Below, piece after piece: positions 1 to 12,368 of a stretch of 64,000 nucleotides of DNA (position 1 is its first letter; every line of letters starts with the position of its first letter). The position numbers and the translations under genes are program-made. The DNA comes from Prostheceraeus crozeri (Eukaryota > Platyhelminthes > Polycladida > Euryleptidae): contig CAJQUW010008625.1 of assembly GCA_907163375.1 (NCBI GenBank), forward strand, positions 1 to 64,000, written 5' to 3'. Under the pieces are notes generated by a model. That model was not told where the DNA came from and did no database searches. It saw nothing but the letters and a program-made list of their open reading frames with translations.

Positions 1-1240
1 AACGTACATTGTTTGGATGCAATCAAAAACTCCACAATGGAAAAAAATCAATATATTAGTAGAAAAATATCAATCTATGGAAAACAAGACAATACAAAAG
101 TTGAAGTAAGTTCTCATCCAGCAAGAGATATGATTAGCAAATGTTAAGGAAAAGATATTAATACAAGTAAAAACAAAGCTGTTTAACAACAATATTGAGC
201 AAATCGGTAAAATGAAGGCGAACAATGAAACTTTCACGAAAGCCACAGAAGAGAGTTTCAAAATATCCTACAAATTCGAACTGATACAAAATGTGTGACA
301 TAGGGAATGTTTTCATGGGAGGAATACACGGTTGTCTTCACATTTGCGGTCATGATGTCGAAGATATTTACGAGCACTCCTTGTCCTATTACTAAGTAGC
401 GCAACTGCCGATTCATTGTAAATTAGGAATTGAAGCAGTCTTTCATTACATTTAAATTTTGAATTTTGATCAATACATTGAGAAGTGGTTCTTGTGTCAA
501 CAATCTACGCGTAAGGATATCATTGCAGCTCCTCGCACTAGCCTAAACTTCAACATATACAAGAAACACCGCACAGCTCAGTGTAATTCCAACATTAGTT
601 GAACTCAATGTCTCCGCTTTGCTACTCGTGGCGTGCTTCGGATAGCATGGAGAGATCACTGAATTATGGTGGAACCACTAATGTAAGTCAAAACAATTGA
701 CATTTCCTCAGGGGAAAATTCCTAGACTTGATGTCACAGATTATTCACATTTACAAGAATTCAGACAATAAGTGACACAAACAAAGCAATCGGAAACAAC
801 CTATCATCATGTAAAAGATTAATTCTTTGCATTAGAACTATGGAAACTTCACAACCACCAAATAAAACATTGATGATGCGATCAAGTAGGAATGATGTTG
901 AAGATATTTCCACACTGAATGTGATACACGAAGATGCCATGTCTTGAAGTCTGAGAAGTTTTAGTGCTGGTGACCATTGTTGCAATTAGTTGGTCAATTA
1001 CTCCATTATCCGCTTATATGATTAACCTACTGACTACTTGGAAATTTCCGATATCTTAAAACCAACAAAATATAAAAGAATATGCATTATCTTCTCTCAT
1101 CCCACAAATTCACCGGCTGCTTTGTGCTCGGCAGCGTCTTGTACCTTCCACAAAGCTTTCAAGGGAGCACTTCACTTTGAAAGACTTAGTCCCTCAAAGC
1201 GTCTCCTACCAGTCAAGAATGAACGAATTAACATGCAGTC
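1..1240. other. no gene recognised
   Basis: AT-rich sequence without a convincing exon, RNA gene or transposon terminus. The short open frames here have no recognisable motif and no good splice context. Confidence 0.5.
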
Positions 1241-1261
1241 ACAGCTGCTGATTTAGCTTTT

Positions 1262-2066
1262 TTAGCATGGATTCTTGAGGGCAACAATGTAGGACATTTG
1301 AGCGCCTGTGAATGTCCTACATTGTTACTGAGTAAGTAGGGTTGTCAGCCGATATTTCACTTGTCATTTTTCTATGAAAATCGTTTATATATCTCCAATT
1401 CTAAATTAGATGGCCTTTATTGCATGATTAAGGCCGTCTAATTTCCTATGTAATACCATTGAGGTAGGAGCATTTCACCATCCATGTTCGCATTCCCAGT
1501 GAAAATGGCATTGAAGTGATTTATGGCTCTCAATTTGGACTCGTAGATATCTCAAGCTTGACATACTTTGACGCTCTGAGCTGCATGGGCTATGTAGAAA
1601 ACTATCATAGATTTTAGTCATTTGCAGATCAAAATCATAAATTTTTGATGTCATAGATTTTAGGTTCAGTGACAATGCATATATTACCTTTCAAATTATC
1701 AGCCTAAATCGTCTGCCGCTACGCGCCGACCAAACTGTCATTTGAAAGGTAATATATCTTCATTGTGTACTTATATTTCGAAATCTATGGTGCAATAATA
1801 AAGGAATAATGGCATTACCCTGCCGTCATTTTTCAATCCTTATAACATAGAAGTTACTGCTAACATCATAGACTTCTAAATTGCAGAAGAATGTTCTGTT
1901 ACATGAAGTCTATGGATAGATGTAGATGTAAGTAGACAATGGAAACACCACATGAGATTTCTCGGTAAGTAATGGACAAATCGCCGTCGCGGCCTCTGAT
2001 TTGTACATTACTTACCTTGAAATCTCATATGGTATTCCTACATCGTTGCCCTCAAAAATCCATGTT
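1262..2066. repeat. composite foldback repeat (host family A)
   Basis: The ends are inverted copies of each other: a segment reading about ATGGATTCTTGAGGGCAAC near 1267 is mirrored near 2045-2064. Nested inside are further palindromes: 16-base perfect arms at 1283-1298 and 1311-1326; arms around ATATTACCTTTCAAAT at about 1678-1693 and 1741-1756; and arms of about 19 bases with one mismatch at about 1961-2017. Parts of this unit recur at 13230-13401 continuing at 30731-30850, and at 36135-36320, so it is a dispersed non-autonomous element. No coding capacity was recognised. Confidence 0.6.
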
Positions 2067-2532
2067 AATACTATTGTGCGCAATTAAAATTGGCTGAGCA
2101 GCAATGTAGGGAAAAAAGCGGGTAGCAATGCTATGAATACACACATAGATATCCGCTGAGAATTCTAGGACATCTTTCACATACATCCATATGGATGTAG
2201 ATATCATCATTGCGAGATGCATTGTTGCCTCCCTTTTCCTGTACCATAGCTAAATTACGCACAATATCACTGCCTGCTTCTGATGCGCATGCTTCGAATC
2301 AGTTAATGAAGAGAGAGCTATGAAGTGACAGGTGGATTGAAGATGCTCAACAATGATATACTTAGTGACATGTGCTGATCAGATGAAAGAGTCTGACGCA
2401 GTTAGATTCAAGTAGATTCCCCTCTGTTTGAAGTTTAATTTGAGATCAGATGTCAATAAAGTCCTTTCAATGTTACAAGGAGGACTCTGATGGAGAGGAG
2501 ATGGCGTCACCTGACTTGACACCGTCAGACTT
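2067..2532. other. 3' flank of the DIPK1-like gene, no gene seen
   Basis: This stretch lies downstream of the minus-strand stop codon at 2533 and should include the 3' untranslated region. I could not find an obvious AATAAA on the minus strand. No other feature is seen. Confidence 0.35.
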
Positions 2533-3060
2533 TCAGGCCACAGGGTGGCGCAGAATGGCTAACACACGTATCAATGACTTCTCCATCTTTGCATAAGCTT
2601 CTGTAATCGTATCCTCTCCTGGATTGAGACAAGTTTGGACGGCCATTCTCACTTCTGCAGTGACCGCAGCTGGTGAGGCAGACAACAAACCCCGCCATGA
2701 GTTAATAGGCGCAGGAGAGAAGATAGAACGACATGCGGCTTGTACAAGGGAAAATCCCGGCTGTCTTCTACACTGACCATCAACACATTGTCCACGGCAT
2801 GCGAAAAGTGAGCACTCTTCATCACGGAGACATTCACGGAGAAAGAGATCTTCTTCTACAAAGACAGTATCCAAATCAAGCAGTCTCAATGTTCCATCTC
2901 CTCCAATACCGAAATTGTCCGATTTCATATCACAGAGCAACAACCGCGGCGTCGAGGTGAGCTGAAAATAAGCGAGATACATGTGAGACTGACCGCGGAT
3001 AATGATTTTAACTAGCGACCTAGAATGCAGCAATTCTTCTAACTCCATGTCCGGGAGCAT
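2533..3060 (-). CDS. DIPK1/FAM69-like protein, terminal exon (exon 3)
   Basis: This exon encodes the C-terminal kinase-like lobe of a FAM69/DIPK1 family protein, which are divergent kinase-fold proteins of the secretory pathway. Visible hallmarks are LLLCDMKSDNFGI, which stands for the catalytic-loop Asp...Asn-Phe-Gly arrangement, then LLDLDTVF in the place of the DFG metal-binding motif, then a Cys-rich stretch (DEECSLFACRGQCVDGQC) typical of the family. The acceptor is TAACGTCCAG just before 3060, with a consensus TACTAAC branch point at 3067-3073. The exon starts in phase 0 and ends at a TGA (2533-2535). Joined to the exon at 7064-6438 in phase 0, it completes the kinase-like domain. The family assignment is firm; activity is not inferred. 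Confidence 0.8.
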   Translation of the reverse strand: MLPDMELEELLHSRSLVKIIIRGQSHMYLAYFQLTSTPRLLLCDMKSDNFGIGGDGTLRLLDLDTVFVEEDLFLRECLRDEECSLFACRGQCVDGQCRRQPGFSLVQAACRSIFSPAPINSWRGLLSASPAAVTAEVRMAVQTCLNPGEDTITEAYAKMEKSLIRVLAILRHPVA

Positions 3061-3145
3061 CTGGACGTTAGTATCAAATAAATATTAGATAGAAAAATAT
3101 TAACTAAGTAAATAATATGAAATCAATACCTAAATTTGAGCTAAT

Positions 3146-3472
3146 AATAGCCTCTGACGTCATCAGATGACCTTAAATGATCTTTTTGACCTCATGGCAT
3201 GATAGATAGCGGCCATATTTATATTCGTTGACTCTAAAATGCTTGGTTTGGTCACAAATTGACATTTTATGCTCTCGTACTATGCAACTGCATTGATCAC
3301 GTGACCGATCTAAAGGCATGATTTTCGGACCTTAAATGCCATTTTGCGATGAAACTAAGCATTTTAGAGCAATAAAATATATTTTACCAACAAACAGAAA
3401 TGTGACCCTAATCTATCATTTTACGAGGTCAGAAAGGTCATCCGAGGTCACGTGATGACGTCAGAGGCTATT
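3146..3472. repeat. foldback/MITE-like element
   Basis: Terminal inverted arms at 3146-3165 and 3453-3472 share 18 or more bases around CCTCTGACGTCATCA, and similarity continues inward through copies of GACCT/AGGTC. It lies wholly within the intron. No coding capacity; non-autonomous element inferred. Confidence 0.5.
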
Positions 3473-6060
3473 TTTAGCAATTTTTGCACATTTGACCTCT
3501 CTGGGCGACTCCTAAACCTTGACCAATGGAGCTAAAACTTCACATGTACAATTTTCTTACCAAAAGGAATACCTTTAGTGACGTGCACCCTGACTTTTCC
3601 AACTTTCGATTTTTTTTGACCATCCTAAATCTATTTGCTATAAATAGAATCAGAATTTCGTTACCTTCAAAAATTTGGCATGACGCTAATTTGATCAGTT
3701 AACGCATGAAAACATCTGAAGACAATATTTGGAGTGTGTCCGTTTGCATTGGGATAGTTGTTGGATATCGGTTCATATCCTTTTGAGGTACTCATAGATT
3801 TCTTACTATGAGCCTGGCCATGTATGAGCCATGGACCTTATTTAAGTTATCTGTGTTCTTAGTAAATGACTATGATTTACGCTACCATAATGATGGTAGT
3901 AATTTGTATTTGAATTTATAATAGATCTGTCTATCTAGAGTGCCGAAGTCTTTTAGAAGAGCTTATAGAGAGAACTATAAATTGGGGTCATAAATACATA
4001 ACAATAGTGAAGATTTTCGAAATTATATGCAAATTATAAAGTCTACTGGAATCACAGTCCGGTGTTGAGAGCAGTACTAGATATTAACGCAACAAGTGCA
4101 TAATTGCATTTCACGAGTTAGATATCTTAAATGGCCAATCCCGTAGGATGAGAGCTATTTAAATCTAACGAGTTCGAATGCTATGATGAAGCAATCTCAT
4201 GCACGAGTTTTGTAGAGAATTTTATTTGACGACGTGCTATGATGATCAAGGACAGATTGTGATTGACATGTCTATGATTATCAAGAATATTTGAATAGAA
4301 ATTTAACCTGACCAATATAGTAAATATCTATTCTCAGATCTAATTATACTAAACCAGTCAAAGCTCGCCCATAATAACCATAGATTGCGTTCCTTCCCGT
4401 GCATTGGAGTAAATATTATCTCCTACGCGGGCAATAATCTGCTTTATAGGTCAAATAAAGTGAAAGGATATCTACATTATGCTCCCGAAGACAAATAAAA
4501 TACAGCAGCCGCTCATTTAAATACAAAAATGCATCTAGAATATTGACACAGGATAATCTGGCATTATTTTGTAAATAGAGCAATTAAGCATTGAATTGCC
4601 TCCTCAGTTGAAAAATGGGAACGTACCTGAATTACAATGAATAGGAGGTTGTGTCGATGTTGAGAGATGTAAACTAGGCCTGCTGATGATACCTGATATT
4701 GGATGGAATGGCAGCTATTCAAGTCTGTCTCCATTTTTCAACTGAGAATGCAACTCAATATTCAATTATTCTATTTACAATGAGTTTACACAAAGCAGTA
4801 TTTATGAATACCACATCTAAAACCATTAAATTAATGGAAAAGATACAAGATCTTCAAGATGTCCTTGTAACAATTTCATCCCTCATAATTACAGGCGTTT
4901 GATAATTGTCTTGAATCTTTTCAACTCATTGTGTCAAGATAAGGAACATCCTCTGCATTTTCTTGAGCACCGAAGGTTGCTCCATACCAATAAGCATTGT
5001 GTGCCACATTGCATTTCGATCCTGAGACAGAACAGTTTCATCCTAACGATGATTCGACTTACGAATGCCGGTTTCAGATAGTGGTTCCCAGCATTCACCC
5101 CTACACTGTCCGATGTCATGTTACTTCTTTCTTGACCTCTACTGGCTGGACTCTGTCCTTCTTTCAAATGCCTGAGGTACATTTCAGTCAACAGTGACTC
5201 TTTTTTATTTTTTGATAGATGCTAATCTTTCTCTATTATAAATTTAATTTTTAAGGCTGTGCATCTTTAATGTACAGGACCGCGCTTGGTCGAGTTTGAG
5301 CGTCCAGGATTAAGCGATCGTCCTGACCAAGTTCCTGTTGATGACCTCATTAAAAATAGTCAAATAATTTGTATGCATATTTTGTACAATTCTATTTCAC
5401 GTTTTAGCTTAAGGAACTAATATTAATTCTCTTACACACCTGGTAGATTTTAGATAGCGTAATCCCTCTGTGTTAGCTAGATCTGGTATTTTGATTGGAA
5501 ACAGACCTGTCCTCTTATCATCTGAATGGGCAGACTATTAAATAGGATCTTTTCAATATATAAGTGATAAACATAATTTTGAACAGAACGACTTACTCGC
5601 CAATTCATTACACATGAGGAGAGGAGAAGCGTTGTTTGTCCTTCTAGTAAGTATTTTTAAAATTTTTAGACATTTTAGGATATAAAAATTTTCTTTTAAA
5701 TCATATTTTGTACCTATTGAAAATTAACTAGTCATTAGCTTGTTTTTTTTAACTTTGTTACCTTGAAGCACTTTGCTACGTTGAATTGTTACTTTTTCTT
5801 TTATGTGATTTATTTGAATGAATATTGAGGCATTTTTGGAAAATAAACGCATTATTATCATTATTAATTACTGCAGACGTACAAACTTAGGCGATTTGCC
5901 AGTAGTGTGTTTAAAGTGATATTTAATGAATTTCCGCTGAATTTTCACTAATTTGCAGATTGCACATCTCAACACTGTATTTGTAGTAAAAGACTGACAA
6001 TATTGCCTATAAATCTATCATGAGTAGCAGTTACAGTTCATCGCTATTACTAAGAATAAC

Positions 6061-6120
6061 ATTGATTTGATTTTATTATTTGACTGCTTGATTGATTTGA
6101 TTTTATTATTTGACTGCTTG
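6061..6120. repeat. 30-bp exact tandem duplication
   Basis: Two identical 30-base units directly abut, each beginning ATTGATTTGATTTTATTATT. Intronic; no function inferred. Confidence 0.9.
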
Positions 6121-6437
6121 ACCAAAATAAAAACACGGAGTTCACACTGAAAAGTGTTCTTGCTTTTACTGGTAAGAATAACAGTTACAAAAATTATGAT
6201 AACTTCATATGCAAATTTTCGATGCTCTGCAACTGATTTGATTAATTCCGTAAGAAATTGAAAAAAATTCTCGATTTTCCCATGAACCAAATTGATAAAA
6301 TTTTGATTGGTTATTCAAAATGCATAGAAACTAAAAAATCACAAGATCTTTGAGTGGCAGCTCGCGTAGATATGCAGTAATATCAGGGTCTAGGGTTCTC
6401 CACCTTGCTAATGTCATCAAGTCTTCGTCTGACTCAC

Positions 6438-7064
6438 CTCAAGATTCCGAAGGACTTTAATGATTTCCACTGCGTACACCGCTCGCTTCTCCCAAGACTG
6501 AACAGTGTGTGACCGCAATGTCAGCATTCCCAACTGCAACTCAGCCGGTGTTGAAGCATCGTCCACAGCGTACAGAGGTCCACATGACCCAAGCAACGGC
6601 GGGACGAGATTCTCAACATTCAAGTGCTTCAAGAGAATGTACTCCCGTTGCTCCGCCAAGGCCCAGACCGAGTTCTTGAGGATAGCGGGCGCTGGGATGT
6701 CGCTGCCAACAAGAGGACGATCCCAGAACTCGCGCATCAACTCATCTGTGTCCGGTTGGCGCAGGAACACTTGTGTAATTGAGGCAGTGATTCTTTTCCG
6801 CGTCTGTTCCGTCCAAGTTCGGTGAAGATCGAATTTTCCAGCATCGAATTGGACGGATGTCTGTGAAGATTTCATCACGAATGAGGTGATTTGAGGATTC
6901 GGAAGTACATTCGTGGCTTCATCCGGGGATTTCGAAGGATCACGATGAAATAGAAGAACTTTCTTCCCACTGGAATGCCCAAGACAACTTCGAAGACGCC
7001 AGGTTGGACTGCATATGATTGGACACATCTTCCCATCGATTATATTCTGTTCATATGAATGACA
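6438..7064 (-). CDS. DIPK1/FAM69-like protein, exon 2
   Basis: A 627-base internal exon of exactly 209 codons. It follows a strong acceptor (TTTTCCTTCATTTCTGCAG) and ends at CTTGAG/GTGAGT. The start of the encoded segment shows the family signature C..Y...IIDG..C..(I/L)C, here CHSYEQNIIDGKMCPIIC, followed by a Cys and a Gly-Lys segment corresponding to the start of the divergent kinase domain. It splices in phase 0 to the exon at 3060-2533. The phase-0 start also fits a signal-anchor exon at 50463-50317. I chose the exon boundary at 7064 rather than the upstream in-frame ATG because that ATG lies inside the polypyrimidine tract. Confidence 0.78.
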
Positions 7065-7814
7065 CTGCAGAAATGAAGGAAAATTCATCAACAACTGCTA
7101 CAGAGAAGTATTTGTTTCTTATGAAAATCAGTTGACAGTGACGATCTGTAGTTCATCAAGAGACTACAACAGGGGCTGAGATCAAGCTTTTCAATTTTTC
7201 ACGATGGTCTCCGTCCGTTTATTAAATAGGAAAACAATATAGGAATTATAGCTATCTGTCGTAGGCATAAATTGGAAGACATCCGAGAGGGTGTAGCTCT
7301 CTATGACAAAGTAATGTGTCACCTATTTCTGGCAATCATATGTCTATGCGCATAGCTCTACCATAGCTGAGGAACATTGAGTTGATTTAATTTTCGAAAA
7401 AACTACTCAATAACTTAACCCCTCTTGAGAGGAAGATTAAATTTTATGAATAGTTAGTCACCAATTGGTCTATTAATAGGAAGTGTAGTTCCCGATTTCA
7501 TTTTCTTCATGGAGTAGTTCCAGCTTCAAGTGAGACGCTGTAGGTTAATTCTAGCAAGTTTAGTACTTATACTGTAGTTTCGCATGCATTTTAATTTATT
7601 TTCTTCAAAGTTCATTACAGATTCATTATTTTGTACAGTAGGCTCAATCTTAGTTTATTTTAGGTGGTTAGCTGAGATTCCTAGGGGATGATGATTCTTA
7701 TCTAAATATTAGTTCATTCATTTGCATGATCGCTCAAATCTGATTTGTATCCATAAAGTCCGTCAAGGGACAATAGATATGCTAGAAATGAGGGTTATAA
7801 TAAGAAAACAATGT

Positions 7815-7895
7815 AGGAATTATAGCTATCTGTCGAGTGTGCCGCGCAGGAGGACATCTTCCGATCTATGGCCTCGACAGATAGCTATAATTCCT
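7815..7895. repeat. perfect 22-bp hairpin, foldback relic
   Basis: The 22-base arms at 7815-7836 and 7874-7895 are exact reverse complements, separated by 37 bases. A further copy of one arm lies at about 7240-7255, so the arm sequence is repeated locally. Likely the remains of a foldback element. Confidence 0.75.
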
Positions 7896-7974
7896 ATTCA
7901 AGCCTAAACCATCATGGATTAAAATATCTTTTTTCTTGAGAGAGGGAATATCAACTTTTCCTCATGCAGCTATG

Positions 7975-8390
7975 TTGTACAGCCCGAGCACAGCGAGGCC
8001 ACGCCGACCGCAACCGCCCGACCCAGGAATCGAACCGAAGTCCGCGGTGGAGACATGCTCCCACCTTCTTCACTAGGCCACGCTGACGGTGCAAAAGATG
8101 TCCCATGACCAGCGTGCGAATCATCACAGCTTGACAATTGATGAGATAAAAAAAAATAGAATAAATGTTCCTTGCTTATACTCGGAAGCACATTTGGTGA
8201 AACACCGCTCTTCCATGTGGCCGAGTTCCATTTATCCCATTCTCGTTCTTTTTGTGCTGAGTGTTTAGCAAGAACGCAGAGTGCACCTATTTTAAAAGTC
8301 TCAGGTTTGACCCGACCAAGGTTCGAACCAAGGTCTCCCGGACGCAGAGCGAACACTCTACCACAAGGCCACAGCGCCGGGGAGAGATGC
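7975..8390 (-). mobile_element. tRNA-derived SINE remains (two tRNA-like heads)
   Basis: On the minus strand, 8385-8300 contains an A-box-like TGGCCTTGTGG and a B box GGTTCGAACCT in tRNA spacing. A second head at about 8105-7990 has TGGCCTAGTGAAG and GGTTCGATTCC. Neither folds cleanly into a functional tRNA, and related heads recur at 52180-52260, so these are SINE copies rather than tRNA genes. Confidence 0.65.
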
Positions 8391-8690
8391 TAATTCCAAT
8401 CTGACTGCTAATGATATAAAATCGAGCATCTCGCAACAAAAGGATTGATAATCGATTGTATATTTAGATCAGTTGATGATCAGAAACTACTAAGTTCAAC
8501 TATTCAGCAAAACACAAGCCAAAATAGAAATTAGGAAGAAAAACAGACATTTTATGCTTCATCGCTACTTCTCCAGTCATTCTCATCTGATGGATCTTGA
8601 TTTTAGACAGATGAAGCGCATGTCGGCTCATTATTTAAACCAGTCAAATAAGCTGTCTTATGTAAAAGCCGGATATGATATGGAGGCTGA

Positions 8691-9300
8691 TTGCAAAAAG
8701 TAGCGGACGGAGCACAGAACCTTGATGGATTCCGCTTCAATGTCACTGATGGAGTTCATCAGGGTTCTGTGCTCAGTCCACTATTTTTTGCAATTACTCT
8801 CGATGTTGTGACCGAAAACTATGGGTATACTGATGACCTCCTCCTCATCGCGGAAACGAGAGAGCAACTGTCTGCTAAGATTGCTTTATGGAAAGATATC
8901 TTTGCCGAGAAAGGTTTAGTCGTAAATATTGACAAGTCCGAAGTCATGCGATGCAAATCCCAGTTCAACGCTTCCTGCACAATCTGCCAGCATGGTGTCG
9001 GTGCTAGCTCATTATTGTGCACTTCCTGCAATGGGTGGACGCATAAGCGGTGCAGTGGCGTGAGTGGCAGCTTGAGAGCCGTAGTGAGTTACGTTTGTGG
9101 ACGTTGTCGTGCAGCTTACAAGTGATTCGAACAGCGCTCACTTGGAGATCAACGGTGACCGGCTCCAAAAAGTCAAAATTCTATTACCTTGGGGACATGC
9201 TGGAAGAAGGTGGGGCGCTGTCGCTGCCGTACAGACTCGAATTAGATGTGGTTGGAGTAAGTTCAGAGAACTCTCGCGCTTTTTGAAAACCAAAGCACCA
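8691..9300 (+). pseudogene. RTE-like LINE fragment (RT C-terminus plus zinc finger)
   Basis: A degenerate non-LTR reverse transcriptase. Visible are GVHQGSVLSPLFF (RT motif before the catalytic loop), YTDDLLLIAE (the catalytic Y-x-D-D box), KGLVVNIDKSEVM, and a PHD-like Cys/His cluster (CTICQHG...CTSCNGWTHKRCSG). After about 9120 the frame breaks and continues as YLGDML-type thumb sequence in other frames. It is 5'-truncated and frameshifted. The zinc cluster after the RT suggests an RTE-related LINE, but the clade is uncertain. Confidence 0.7.
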
Positions 9301-9429
9301 AATTTAAGAACAAAGGCAAAGGCACATCGTTGGACTTCGCATCGGCCACTGGTCATCACTGAACATCTTTCATCCTCATTCTCCCTTGGATTACGCCGTT
9401 ATTCGTCTTTTTTGGCAATATCTGCAGTC

Positions 9430-10180
9430 CCTCCGTCTCCGTGTGAATTGTGATTACCGGCTCCACCTCGTCTCCAGTGTTGGGTCTCTGTTATCAGCCG
9501 GCCCTTTGACTCATCAATTTTCGCAGTCACTTGAAACTTCAGAATTTCCTTCACTATGGAAAATCGCCCACATAAAACCTATTCCCAAAAGGCAATGTCA
9601 AAGTATTGATGACCTCAGACCAATATCATTATTGCCTGTTTTCTCTAGAGTGTTTGAAAAATGTGTGTCTGACTCTATTCGCGACAAACTGCTATCGCTG
9701 AACGGAGCTTCGACTCTTCAATCTGTGATCACTATTCACGACTTTGCCACAGATCAGCTGGATAAGACACTTAAGGAGTCATTATATTATCTTCCGATTT
9801 GAGACGTTTATTTGACATACTCAACCACGAGCATCTCACCCAGACACTTTGTGACGGAAATCTTCCTCCTTCATTCATTCATTGGTGTTCCAGCTATTTG
9901 ACCGGTAGAAAACAAAAAGTGGCTATTCAACGATTCACTCTCAGCTCATTAAGAGATGTTGCTTCAGGTGTTGCTCAAGGCTCAATTCTTGCTCCTTACC
10001 TTTTCTCTGCTCATATGGGTTCGCTTGCAACTGATGACCAAATGCGCTGATAACGTTGTGATAGTCATCCCATATCACGATGTATCATCTGTACTAAATA
10101 TGGTGCAAAGAGAAATTGACAACATTCAAGGTTGGTGCGACAACCATGGTCTGGAGTTGAACAGTAGTAACATTCAATGA
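9430..10180 (+). pseudogene. second LINE reverse-transcriptase fragment (CR1/Jockey-like)
   Basis: Three successive frames together show the RT domain of a different non-LTR element. One has SLWKIAHIKPIPK and LRPISLLPVFSRVFEK (RT motifs 0-2). The next has FDILNHEHL, the SYLTGRKQKV region and GVAQGSILAPYLF. The last has a degraded catalytic box (ADNVVIVI in place of ADD). At least two frameshifts and loss of the second catalytic Asp make it non-functional. It directly follows the other LINE fragment. Confidence 0.65.
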
Positions 10181-12368
10181 AAGGTTAAAATGGGATTCTC
10201 ATGTTATTAAGTTAGCCAGTCAGTGAAAATATCTACTGAAGCAAATACAGAAGTTGCCAAATATGTCTGATATGCTAATTCTTTGATTCGATGGATATAA
10301 CGTGCGTGAATTCCCGTATTGTCCACAAGAAATATAACAGCAGCATCAGTCTGAAGGACTTGAAATTATCGGTAGACTCGACAATCTGGCATCTTCCGAA
10401 GTTTGGAGAAAGCCGACGACGATGTGCTAAAGAAAAGTTCGGGAGGAAAACGTTCATTTCTAACATGTGATGTGCCCTTATGTTTGTTGAAAGAAATTGC
10501 TTTCGAGACTATCATATTGACGCATGATGGAAAGTTATGAAAATGATGTGTTCATATATTGCTCGATACAGAATATACATTGTACAAAAGTTGGATAAAT
10601 AAGACGTTTGATGACATCTACTGATTCAACGTAGTAGGAAAAAAATATTCATGAAAAAAATCTAAATTTTTACCCTTAGCGACGATTGAATCAGTCTACA
10701 GATTTCCGACATTTAGTAAATGTATGACAATATGAATACATAAGAGTATTATGCTATCTTACTGCTTTAACATCCACATGAAAAAAAAAAATTTCCAATT
10801 CGCTCTCGCTTGTCTCGGAGAGAGGCGTCATCCTGTGCAACTCCCACAGACTTAGGATTAGGGAATATGTTTGTTAAATGATTCGTGAATATTTTGTTAA
10901 ATTGCTAGATTAACAAATGCACCTCAAGCATTCAACAAATGCATTCAAATGCACCTCAAGCATTTAACTGGTCGAGAGAGTGCTGATAAAACCAGAATGT
11001 GACGTCCACATCTTACTCTCATCATTGAAGTACCAAATTTTTGATAATTAGCATGCTTTGACAACATCTTCTATGTTCACAGATGCTAGGCTGATGAGTC
11101 CTGTGTTTGAAGTAAATAATAACTGATAATTTTATTCTTGACTGAAATTTGGATGGCTGCGATGACTGGCCTGTGAAAATCGAGCGACAAATGTTTCAAC
11201 TTTTATCACTTCATTCGCTTCCGCGTAGTAATTTCGATCTTCTCAAAACTTGGTTGAGTATCATAAAAAGAAAGAACTTCATCCCCGTTAAAACTTCTCA
11301 TTCATATGTGCTGCTCACTTCGTTGGCGGTGATTATAACTGCGCAACACTGAGTTAGAAATTTACGAGCTTTTAAACTGACCGCGCTCATTACGTTTTTC
11401 GCGCGAGCCTCAGCAACCGAAACTAAGGAAGAAATGGAGAAGCAGTAACAGTCAGAGCAGAAATATATTCAATTTAACAGGAATGTCCTTGAAACTGTAT
11501 ATTCACCTTAACTTCGGGCTCGGTTTTATTTATGTGGAACTGGATCAGCCAGATTCCGTCGAAGAGCACGCATTGGTCTTCCAACTGATCGGTCTAAAAA
11601 GGTAGTTGAAGTTACCTGTGGCTTACTTAAAATGAATTGCGAACACAATTGATTCATTGACTCTAGCAAATAAGTTGGGATTAAAGCATAAACTGGCAAT
11701 CATGAAGGTGTTCATATTCATAAAAGGAACGTTCATCTATAACTACAAAGCGTTTAATTGCAAACTTGCCATGGAAAGAGATGCAATTTTATCAAGCTGT
11801 AATTACGAAAAGACTAAATAAACACCTGTATCAGAAACCGCACGTGCTGCGTGATTACCATAAGTGGAAATGGTGTCAGTATTTACCTACCATCATATGA
11901 GCTTCTAATTATGATCGCTTTTATCAATGAGTTATTGCTACGACTCTAATACTATCCGCCAACTTCTTGCCCCAGTATTTTCTGGTGAGAGACATTTATG
12001 ATTTGTTTACCGACTTCACATGTTGATGAGAGCAAGTAGTCTTTCTATAATCCTGGCTAAGTTGCACTGACTAGGATGTTGGATAGACTGTGTACGTGTC
12101 GGGAGAGTGAAGTCGCTTCGTGTTTCTATTCATTATCCTAGTCAGTGGTAAGTTGTCACTTCTGCATGAGTGGCATGAATTTGCCAATGACACAGTAGCA
12201 ATTGTATCGTGAAATTCACGCCAGCCATCAGCCAGCATACATAAAAGATTGCGAACTGTCGGAACATCCTGATTCTTCATTTACTTCCATTATCATTACA
12301 CCTCTGCGCTTGGCGCCATACTAATAGTGTGTCCTACTTCCTATCTGTGAGACTCATTTTCTGCAAGC
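10181..12368. other. no gene recognised
   Basis: AT-rich intronic or intergenic sequence with short meaningless open frames. Just before 12369 there is TTTTCTGCAAG, which could be a splice acceptor for the caspase-like exon, but no upstream exon was recognised. Confidence 0.4.

Larger units (their letters stand above)
3061..6437 (-). other. intron 2 of the DIPK1-like gene
   Basis: A GT...AG intron of 3377 bases (donor GTGAGT at 6437-6432, acceptor at 3062-3061). It contains a foldback element at 3146-3472 whose arms carry AGCCTCTGACGTCATCA, and an exact 30-base tandem duplication at 6061-6120. No gene was recognised on either strand. An open stretch at about 4994-5176 followed by a possible donor is too weak to call. 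Confidence 0.6.

Noticed and set aside
4994-5176. Exon with a Cys-containing beta-type sequence and donor GAG/GTACAT
   Set aside because: No clear acceptor or partner exon in phase; the downstream acceptor gives an early stop.
5615-5652. Possible first exon (MRRGEALFVLL) with donor GTAAGT
   Set aside because: Too short, and no following exon could be linked.
8300-8385. Functional tRNA gene
   Set aside because: A and B boxes are present but the arms do not pair as a clean cloverleaf, and similar heads recur; SINE.
12071-12280. Minus-strand frame as an alternative first DIPK1 exon
   Set aside because: No signal anchor, no donor in suitable phase and no family motif.
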